Part shown: one piece after another, positions 21,381 to 32,200 of the stretch
Layout: each line of letters starts with the position of its first letter
How positions within the stretch are numbered: the stretch's first letter is position 1
DNA from: Bolinopsis microptera
Taxonomy: Eukaryota > Ctenophora > Tentaculata > Lobata > Bolinopsidae
Length of the DNA stretch: 64,000 bases
Reading direction: 5' to 3'
Assembly: GCF_026151205.1 (NCBI RefSeq)
Contig: NC_087076.1
Location: forward strand, 10,828,902 to 10,892,901
Program-made: the position numbers and the translations under genes
The notes under the pieces: generated by a model
What the model was told of the DNA's origin: nothing
Seen by the model: the letters and a program-made list of their open reading frames with translations, nothing else
Database searches by the model: none

Positions 21381-24017
21381 CTACGAAAATTTAAGGTTAC
21401 AAATATCAAAGTCTTTATTTGTCCAGTCATACACGGCATGACAATGCTGGTTGGAAAGTAGTGAAGATTTCAGTTTGGATTTCAGGCAAGAAATACTAAC
21501 AGAACAATCAAAGATTTTAAGGTTAGGGGTTATTATATTCCATATTTTCGTTGACCTCGTGTTATGGTTGTCTGGGGGATCCGGTTTATTGATAATAAGC
21601 ATTGGTTTCCTGGAAGAACGAGAATACTCTTCGTACATAGACATAGGAGTAGAAAACTTCATGATCTTGAATAATTCTATGTAGCTATGGTAAGTATAAA
21701 GATTTTGTACAGTGAGTATCTCGTTGTTTTTAAACAGAGGTTTAGTGTGCTCCTTTTTATAAAATTTACTATCAAGTTTCTGGTCAGTAAATGGTCTGGT
21801 TCGAACACACGTTTTGAATTTATCCAGGTAGGCTGCTCTATCACCAAACAGGACCCTCAGACAGTACTTCTGTGCAGTGAATATTGAGCTTATACGATTT
21901 TTAGCTGCCCCACCCCATGCTGATATGCAGTACGACAGATGGGATTCAAAAAGAGTGTAGTATAACTGTCTGTGGAGAAATTCTGGGAGGGAGCAGCGTA
22001 GACGACACAGAGTTGAGGTGGCATGGTTAAGCTTCCGTTTTAGGGCTATTATATGTTCTTCCCATGTTAGATTTTCGTCAATGACGACTCCTAAAAATCT
22101 AGCTGACGTTACTCTTTTGATGGGGTAGTTGTCTATATTCATTATGAATTCTTCTTCAACGTTTGCTTCAGTACGTGACTTAGGTCTAAAGTGAATGTAG
22201 CAGCATTTTGACATGTTTATGTGAAGCTTGTTAGCCCGCATGTATGTTTGAAGGTTTGAAAGTAGGGCGTTGCTGCGTTCATATGCTTCTTGTGCAGTTT
22301 TACCAACAACAAATATGTTGGTGTCAACCGCAAAGGTGACAAACGATCCCAAGCTAGAGCTATTAGAGATATAATTTATGTTAAGTAGGAATAAAAGGGG
22401 TCCGAGAATTGACCCCTGGGGAACCCCAAATTTTATTGGAAGTAGGTCAGACTTTTCTCCTACAACATCAGTGTACTGAAATCGATTAGTTAGGTAGCTC
22501 TTGATCAGATCGTTTGCCACGCCACGGATGCCATACCTTTCTAGTTTGGTAAGTAATGTTGAGTGATCTATAGTATCGAAAGCTTTGCTGAGGTCGATGA
22601 ATATGCCTAACACATGGTGCTTCAATTTGATGTGCTTAGATATGAGGTCAACAGAGTAGTTTACTGCATGGGAGGTTGAGTGCGATTGCCTGAAACCAAA
22701 CTGAGTCTTAGATATTATTCCCTGAGAGCTGACAAACGAATAAATCCTAGAATATATGATTTTCTCAAATATTTTGCCAAATATGGACAAGGTGGATATA
22801 GGACGGTAGTTTTCTATTTCTTCTGGATTACCTTTTTTGAAGACGGGTGTGATTCTGCCAGTCTTAAGTATATCAGGGAATATACCATTTGACATAATTT
22901 TGTTTAAGTATCTGCTGATAATTGGTGCAATAACGTGGGATGAAGTTTTAATAACGGTTATGGGAATATCACTGGCCTTTCCATTCTCGAATTCTTTGAT
23001 TATTCTTAGAACCTCCTCAGGAGTGCTGTCCTCTAACATAATAGATCGAGAGTTACTAGGGCTAAGGAAGTCATGGAATGTTTTCATGGGGAGAATTGGA
23101 ATACCAGAAGACAAGTCAGTTGTGATAGTTTCATTGAGCTTGGGAGCAATTGATACAAACCAGGAATTAAAACCATTGGCAATTGCTCTCCGGTTCAAGA
23201 TTCTTTCATTATTGATGATGAAAGGTGGTTTGGTTGTTTTCTTTCTTTTGCCCCTAAGCTCATTTATTATCTGCCAAGTTTTCTTACTGCTTTCAATGTT
23301 TTTATAGATTTCGTTACAGTAATAGGAGCGTTTGGCTGCCTTTATGATACCCTTAAGCATCCTACGATAGTCACTAAATATCTTATAAAGAAGGACATTG
23401 CCAGATGGATCTTTATCTGTTACTGTATCTGACCATTCTTTACAAAGCTCATGTTTTCTGTCGATTGAGAGGATGATTCCATCTGTAATCCAAGGATTAA
23501 GCTTTGGTGTTCTTTTGGTCGTTTTCGGTACTTCTAATTTACAGTGCTTGTCAAGGGTGGATTTGAAGCAATCGACAAATTCGCAAAAATCTGAAGATTG
23601 GGACAGCTGATTCACCTTCACCTCAAGGTCAGAAACAAAATTTTTAAGCTTGGCACTTGAGTAGTCGTAGTAGCGGACATGTTTTTCATTGTTCTTATTT
23701 CTTGGGGCCGGGGTTGAGGTGAAGGAGAATATGAACGTGTGTTCACTTAATCTATCCTGAAGTACACCAGAGAGCAAAACATTATCAATATCACTAACTA
23801 GGATGTTATCTATACACGAGTTTTTACAATTAGGCCGGAAGTGGGTAGCAATTGAGATGGATGGATACAAACCATTACTAATTATAGTGTCTTCAAATAA
23901 CTGGTTGTGTGACGAAACTTTGAAGAGGTCTGAGTTAAAGTCGCCAAGCAAACGAAAGGGCTTGCCGGATATCTGCTTAGCAATGGCGGATGGGGTCCAC
24001 AAGCCACAAGATACCAC
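21381..24017 (-). mobile_element. LINE (CR1/Jockey-like) ORF2 remnant, 5'-truncated, catalytic box altered
   Basis: One continuous 878-codon frame. The N-terminus keeps only the second half of an apurinic-type endonuclease (LLGDFNSDL near residue 22, then SxxDNILV), so the 5' part is missing. A complete-looking reverse transcriptase follows: IENYRPIS, DLSKAFDTIDH with the first catalytic Asp, and [13 protein letters not shown]. In the catalytic box the expected FADD reads FAVD, replacing an Asp thought essential, and the preceding YIND-like motif reads NINY. The copy should therefore be inactive although the frame is intact. It is inserted head to head with the plus-strand element on its left. 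Confidence 0.85.
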
Positions 24018-24346
24018 AAGAGACTCGCTGAAAAACTATCCCAGAAGAGAGGAGAAGACTATGCGGCTATTATGTGTTACATGCGCACCAGGATTAGATT
24101 CTCAATCCTCAGGAGCACCCTGATAGCGGTCAGGGGTGAGAGAGGGAGACGGCAATCGTATACATTGCCAGTCAGTGTAACTTCGTTTAACTTGATACCT
24201 GCCACCATGGACTATGAATGTTTCTAGACACTATCCTTTTGATATTGAGATATTGGTATCTCAGATCACGTGTACATCGTTCCTTTTTTTATGACACAGT
24301 AATTTATTGACACTCACAGCTATAATTTTAATCATTGAATCAGTAT
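24018..24346. other. Flank of the LINE remnant
   Basis: Possible leftover 5' LINE sequence up to about 24120, then unrecognised non-coding DNA. Confidence 0.35.
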
Positions 24347-24485
24347 TTTTATCTATTAACTTATTACACATTTGTGCTCTGCTTTAGCATCACTTGACTA
24401 TTTAAAAAAATTGTTTGTTCAGGCCATGACCTTATAGTCAGCCAATTGGCCATTGCTATATTATGTGTATATTGTTTGAATATTC
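24347..24485. repeat. Second copy of the dispersed repeat at the window start
   Basis: It aligns with 1-127. The most conserved part, 24452-24482, is also present at 18890-18920. Confidence 0.7.
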
Positions 24486-26287
24486 TTTCTCTTTTACTAT
24501 GACCCTAGAGGCCAAATTTGTAAGTCTCAAAGACTCAAATTTAGGTCAAAAGTAATATTTATTAGTTAGTTCCAAATTGTTTTACAGAGATTTGTTTTAA
24601 GAGCTTTGTTTTAAAATGTGACTTACAAGAACTGTTTTTTTTGTTTTGTTTAGCCTCAGATACTACTTGATTTTGGACATAATTTTTACACAACTAATAA
24701 AGCAATGTAGATTCCTCAGAGATCGCCAAATTAGTTATATTGGCACCAGTAAGAACATCTGCTAACTTACATAAAAGTATTAGTAACACAACGAAGTGCA
24801 CCATTTTTGATGAATTGTCTCTAATTTGCTCCAACCATTGTTAAGATAATCAAAAATGTTCATAAATAAAAATATCGATTAATTTAAACTTTCACTTTAT
24901 GAAGTGAACATGTTAAGGAGTCAAAACATTTTAAATTAGGTCCAACGCTAGCCCTAATTCAAATTTATAAACTTCTTCTTCGTTTTTTATTGATGAAACC
25001 ACAGATAATTATGATTACGCTTATTTCTAAATTATTATATCCTTCAATTCTTATCACTTCATTATATGAACAAATTCCTTTTAGGCTTCATTTCTTATTA
25101 AAGCATTCGAGATTTCTTTTAAAATCACTATAGAAGTTCTTAACATTCACTGCACTGGTAGCGGTAGGGCATTCTAATAAGTTATTACTCTCTCAGATAG
25201 AAACGCTTTACTAAGATTTCTTGATGATTTAGAGCTTTTAACATTGCACGCTTTATCTTTGAAACAATATTTATTACTGATGTACTTATATTGAACATAT
25301 CTGATTCAGATAATTTGAACCATATTCAAGTGAACCACTCTTTCTTTTCATTTCGATTTTGAATGGCATTTTGAACTTTGGTTTTTGACGAGGTCCAAGA
25401 TTTCAAAATCGTTATTGCATCCCCTATCTTGCTAGCCTTTTTTCATATAGAGCTTTGTCTCCAAAAACTCATATGGACTAGCGTTTCGGTGAGTGCAAAA
25501 TCTTTTGGGCCCGCACATTCAACATTTCTTGCCCCATTAGTTGTCTGTCCTTGATTACAGTCCAATTACAAACTAGCAGTCATGGACAAAAATTCATACA
25601 CCAGATGGGCATCATATTTTCATTGTTATAAATTTGTTGATTCTGTAGCCCTTTCTTCCTTCTTAAGTTATTTTGAAGTACGGGCTGAGAGGTTCATTCT
25701 ACTTTGCACACTATCTATAGACAATAAGGCTGTCTTCAAAGACAGACCTTAACCTTCAAGACGTGAGAAAAAGATACCCCTGCAAACTGGAGAATACTTT
25801 GTTTCTGAATTTGCTTGATGCTTTTGTTAATAGGTTGCATTTACTCAACATTTGTTATGGCACACTTCAACGCGTGTATACTGAAAGGTTAACAATTAGT
25901 GGATAACGGCTATCCTTACTAGAACAAATGGAGATTTTTGGAAAAGCCCTTCCTCATAACTCATTAAAGTGGACTAAGGACTTTACAAGGTTCACTCAAC
26001 CAAATTATCAGATGGAAGTTCGTGATTTAGGGTTAAGAGAAGAGGGGACTCCATAAACCTAAATCCTTATCTCACCCCATGGGCTTGATAGGAGAAGCGG
26101 GTCTCAAACCATCAACTTACCAATCTCAAATTATTGAAGCCGCTACTTAACCACCAGATCCCTTGTATTGTATTCTCAGTTTGGAGACATTTAATGAATT
26201 TCTTGTATTCTTTGAACTCAAGAGAATTAAATTTTAACTGTAATTGACAATAATATATTTTTATTAACTGCAAATCCTAATTCTCAG
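24486..26287. other. Intergenic region upstream of DDX55
   Basis: AT-rich with no supported gene. About 24990-25130 resembles 1290-1450. No promoter motif stands out; the DDX55 transcription start must lie in or before this stretch. Confidence 0.45.
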
Positions 26288-26290
26288 GAT

Positions 26291-29200
26291 ATGAAATGGC
26301 ATGAGCTGAATATTGATGCGGCTATTCTATCAGCTATAACTGAAGTATTTCAGTTTCATGATCTCACACCTGTTCAAGAGCATTCCATCCCTCTTTTTCT
26401 TACATGCAAAGATGTTGCTGTTGAAGCTGTGACTGGTTCAGGTGAGATTATTTTGATATTGACATTATATGTTCATTTTACCTAACAACCTTTGAAGTTA
26501 AAAACTTCAACTAAATCATCATATTTATCAATTTCAGGGAAAACACTTGCTTTTGTGGTACCGATGCTCAACAAAATACTCAAATCTGGTGCTGCACTTA
26601 AGGACAACAAAATTTTGGGGATAATAATATCTCCCACTCAAGAGTTAGCCTTGCAAACTGATGATGTCGTAAAGCGTTTTTCAACGCACATCTCTCAAAT
26701 CAAAACATGTGTATTTGTTGGAGGTAAATTAAATTATAGCTCTATATTGTCAAGTTGTGTGAATGATTTTGGTACAATTTCTCAATTTGTGATCAGTAAC
26801 AGAAAATGTAACAGAAAATGTAACAGAAAATGTAACATTAAATGTAACAGTAAATGTAACAGTAAATGTAACAGTAAATGTAACAGTAAATGTAACAGTA
26901 AATGTAACAGTAAATGTAACAGTAAATGTAACAGTAAATGTAACAGTAAATGTAACAGTAAATGTAACAGTAAATGTAACAGTAAATGTAACAGTACTGT
27001 AAATGTAAGATAACAATAAATATTCTATCAGGTCATTCATTACCTGAGGAGGATGAGCAGAAATTCAAGTCAGATGGAGGAAACATTATCATAGCTACTC
27101 CTGGAAGAATAGAGAAATGCCTTGGTTGGGAATTTTTTTTTAACTTATAATTTACATAATTCAAATATCAGGAGATATTAGGGAGATAATATATAAGTGC
27201 CCACAATATAATAATTATTGGCAAAAAATTCTTTAAAATATTACATTTTTTGATATTTCACACCTATTAACAGAACGGTTGGCTCCTTATTTAAAAGAGC
27301 TTGAAATGCTCGTTCTTGACGAAGCAGACATGTTACTCCGGTTGGGATTCCAGAAAAGTTTAACCACCATTTTAACTCGATTACCTAAACAGGTATTAGT
27401 TTAAATATTTTTGAATTGATAGGCTCTCTTTATTTGGAACAGTATAAGTTGCCTAATCGTAAGAAATCAAACAAAAGGAAATCTTGCTCACATTTACATA
27501 TTTTGACTTCGCTAACGGAAATTTGATTTGTTTGACCTTCATTGTGTGTGAAATTTAAATCCCTTTTTAAATCTCTGAAAATCCATATACAAAAAAAACC
27601 TTCACTTGTGCAATGTACAACGCACATGGCAGTTACAGCTTCATGACAAAGTGTATTTTCACAGAGAAGAACAGGGTTGTTCAGTGCAACTCAAACAGAT
27701 CAAGTAGAGGATCTGATACGAGCAGGTCTCAGGAACCCATACAGAGTAACTGTTAAACAGAAGTTCAATGATCAACGTCAGGTTAGTTTACTATCAACTA
27801 ATTCAACGTCAGGTTAGTTTACTATCAATTAATCAACGTCAGGTTTGTTTACTATCAACTAATCAACGTCAGGTTAGTTTACTATCAACTAATTCAACGT
27901 CAGGTTAGTTTACTATCAACGTCAGGTTAGTTTACTATCAACTAATCAACGTCAGGTTAGTTTACTATCAATTAATCAACGTCAGGTTTGTTTACTATCA
28001 ACTAATCAACGTCAGGTTAGTTTACTATCAACTAATTCAACGTCAGGTTAGTTTACTATCAATTATTCAACGTCAGGTTTGTTTACTATCAACTAATCAA
28101 CGTCAGGTTAGTTTACTATCAATTAATCAACGTCAGGTTTGTTTACTATCAACTAATCAACGTCAGGTTAGTTTACTATCAACTAATCAACGTCAGGTTA
28201 GTTTACTATCAATTAATCAACGTCAGGTTTGTTTACTATCAACTAATTAACGTCAGGTTAGTTTACTATCAATTAATCAACGTCAGGTTTGTTTACTATC
28301 AACTAATCAACGTCAGGTTAGTTTACTATCAACTAATCAACGTCAGGTTAGTTTACTATCAACGTCAGGTTAGTTTACTATCAACTAATCAACGTCAGGT
28401 TAGTTTATTATCAATTAATCAACGTCAGGTTTGTTTACTATCAACTAATCAACGTCAGGTTAGTTTACTATCAATTAATCAACGTCAGGTTTGTTTACTA
28501 TCAACTAATCAACGTCAGGTTAGTTTACTATCAACTAATCAACGTCAGGTTAGTTTACTATCAACTAATCAACGTCAGGTTAGTTTACTATCAACTAATC
28601 AACGTCAGGTTAGTTTACTATCAACTAATCAACGTCAGGTTAGTTTACTATCAACTAATGCGAATACTTTCAGCTTTAAACATTCAGCTTTTGGAGACGT
28701 CTTCATAATTTATTCAAGAGTGCAGTGTTGATGATGCTATGATGTTAAATTACTGTTTTATTACTTCTAATTAATTACTGTAATTTAACAGATACAAAAG
28801 ACACCTCTGAGTCTGAACAATTACTACATCTGCTGTGATGCTGCCCAGAAGTCGTCAAGTCTTATCTCATTCCTGAGATGTAATAAGGATGCCAAGAAAA
28901 TGCTGTTCTTCAGCACATGCGCGGCAGTCGAATACTTCGGCAAAATTATCACAACTATTTTCAAAAACACCAAGGTTTGTTTTTAAAAAAAATAACGGTA
29001 GAAAATTGACTACAGTTATACCTCTATATTATACCCCATTATACCGGACCTTTGGGGAAAATGAAAAGTAAACTTTATTTTAAAAAATCACGTATAATGA
29101 GATTCGCCTGACTCCAATTCCCAGTAACTGTAGCCTCTCAAATAATCTGTCAAGCGTCTCTGGTCTCATATACCCCGTTATAGGGCCTTATATGCACGTA

Positions 29201-32200
29201 TTGTGATGAAATACATCTCGATATGCTAGTTGTTACATACTCAAATCATAACTAATAGTTTAGGGGAGGAGGAGGCCCTGTCATATCTGGGTACCCGGTA
29301 TAGAGAGGCATGATATATCAAGATCAAACTGTACTGGTTTCTACCAAAACCACATATAACTAGCTTAGATCTTGATTTATCGAACGGGTATTATAATACT
29401 AGAAATCGATGTCAAAAACGAACTTGGAAATTACAATGTTAACGTTTGCAAACTGTGGGATTTTCATAAATGTTTTTTATTAAGGTGTTATTACTGCACG
29501 GCAAGATGAAGAGGAAACGAGAGGATGTGTTCTCAGAGTTTCGTAAGATGACACGTGGTGTGCTAGTCTGTACCAGCGTGCTTGCTAGAGGTATTGACGT
29601 GCCTGGAGTTGACTGGGTTCTTCAGTACGACCCTCCTCGGGAACCAGAGGAGTTCGTTCACAGGTCAGATTCAGTACAGTTTCATCATTCACCATTTATC
29701 CACAAATTTACAGAAATTTCGCCATTTTCCATCGGTGGATAACCATCATTTGTCACCACATTTGCTTTTGATCTTTATCTGTTTTTAAATACCTGAGTTG
29801 CTCACTCAGTCTTGAAATTGTACATAAAATATAATTTCAGATGTGGACGAACTGCTAGGATGGGGTGTAAAGGCAATGCTCTACTTTTCTTACTTCCCAA
29901 TGAGATGGCTTACGTCAACTTCTTGAGCATAAACCAGAAAGCTCCTCTTCAGGTTCGTTTGTTTTTACTTAAACTTATTAATTGAGAAGGAAATTCAAAA
30001 CACTTCCCTAAACGGTCAAGGTACCAAGGACTCTACTTCGATAGATAATGCAAAGTGTAGACTTAATCAGTTTAAGGAAGTCTCATTATCAGATCTTGAA
30101 ACCTTAATTAAGAGTCTTCCCAATAAATCAAGCGTACTCGATGTCATACCAATGTGGCTCTTCAAGAACTGCTTACCCGAGCTTCTCCCAATCATCCATT
30201 ACATCGTGAATGAATCACTAAGAGTCGGAAAGTTTCCATCTGCCCTAAAAGAAGCATCTATTAGGCCTGGACTCAAGAAACCTACCTTAGATGTTGATGA
30301 GCTGAAAAACTATCGACCGATTAGCAATCTAACTTATCTGTCCAAAATACTAGAAAAAGTAGTTTATTGCCAATTAAATGAATATGCTGATGTCAACAAC
30401 CTGTTTTCCCCATATCAATCAGGCTATAGAAAATTCCATAGTTGTGAAACTGCAGTTACCAAAATACATAATGATATTCTAATGATGATTGACAGCAAAT
30501 CGAATGTTGTGCTTCTACTCTTAGATCTATCAGCTGCTTTCGACACCATAAACCATAACCTCCTTCTTACGAAACTCAAGAATGCGTATGGTATTACAGA
30601 ACTAGCACTCAGCTGGTTACAATGTTACCTTAATAATCGCACATTCAAGGTTAAAGTAAAAAAAGCCACATCTTCTGAAGGCTATCTGGATATTGGTGTA
30701 CCTCAAGGATCCATTTTAGGACCACTACTGTTCATATTGTATACCAGAGATCTTGAAGAAATTGTCACAAAATATGGTTTCTCGATACATTTGTATGCAG
30801 ATGACACACAGGTGTACTTTACTTTTGATGTTCACAGTTCTAATCCTGATTTAACAGCTGTGAAAAATTGCTTTCTGGAGATAAAGCAATGGATGACAGT
30901 TAACTTCCTAAAACTGAATGATGAAAAAACAGAGTTCATTGATATAGGTCCATATGTCAGCCCAATCCAGACAATGGATTTAGGAGACCTCTCAATCTGC
31001 CCTGTTAGCAAGGCCAAGAACCTGGGATTCCTTTTCGATCACCAAATGAATCTGGACTCTCAAATAAATGCTGTCTCCAAAGTATGTTATTTGAATCAAA
31101 GGGACTTAGCAAGAATCGGTTCGAAGCTTTCCCATGACCTAAAAGTTCAGTTAGTTCACTCCAATATCCTCTGTTTCATAGACTACTGCAACTCAGTCTA
31201 TTATGGTATAACAGAAAAGAATCTCCATAAGCTACAAAAGATACAGAACAATGCTGCTAGATTTATATTTGGTCTTTACGGAAAAAAGATACGTGAACCT
31301 ATCATGCCTTACCTCAAAAAGCTCCACTTTCTGCCTGTTCGGTTCAGAATTAAGTTCAAAATATCACTTCTGGTCTTCAAGTGTCTTAATAACATAGCCC
31401 CTCAGTACTTACAAGGACACGTCAATCTAAGGGAAGTACGAAGACGAAGTTCCAGACTAGATGATGACTTTTATTTGTTGAAAGTTCCTCCTGCTCCTCA
31501 TTTCAGACGAACAGATGCTGCATTTATGTTTTGTGGACCAAAAATTTGGAATGAACTACCCTACTCAGTGAGATCATTATCATCTGTAGAATGTTTTAAA
31601 AATGCCCTAAAGACGTTTTATTTCCAACTAGCTTTTGATAATATTTCTAATATTTGTCCATAATGTCTGAACTGATATGAAAGTGCATAATTTTGGTAAC
31701 TTCATACAAATATTTGTTCATAAAATCTGAACTGTTTAAAAAGTCCATAATCTTGCTATTTCAACACTAAGTCTCGCTTGAATGACTTTAATGTACATCT
31801 TTGTTGGGTATATTTTAATGTCGAAGCGTGTAATAAATGTTAGAATTTATTTATTTATTTATAATCTATTGACCTTTTATTACATTCAAGACCTTGGGGC
31901 TAGGGCTATGTATTTTTTTGCTGGGGATATGAGAACTGTTGGAAGAGATTAGTGGTCTCCCTTGACACACAACAGTCGTACAACAAGTCCACACTCAATA
32001 TGAACTTAAAAGATTCAATAGTTTCGCTTTTACAAAAACTGAGCTAGTTCCTAGGGAGCTAGGGTTTTAAGCTTTATTTAATAATGCGATTTACTAGTTG
32101 TGCGTGGGGGTGTGGTTTAAACATGTGCTCAGAAACATCATCCTGTCAAGCTGAAGCTTAATCTGTCACATGGAAATATAATCTGACAAACGATCTGCAG

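Noticed and set aside
26750-27040. Open frame with TVTF repeats opposite DDX55 intron 2
   Set aside because: Produced by the 12-base periodicity; no gene structure.
27772-28659. Array resembling a CRISPR (regular repeats of about 30 bases)
   Set aside because: There are no unique spacers between units and it lies in a eukaryotic intron; it is a minisatellite.
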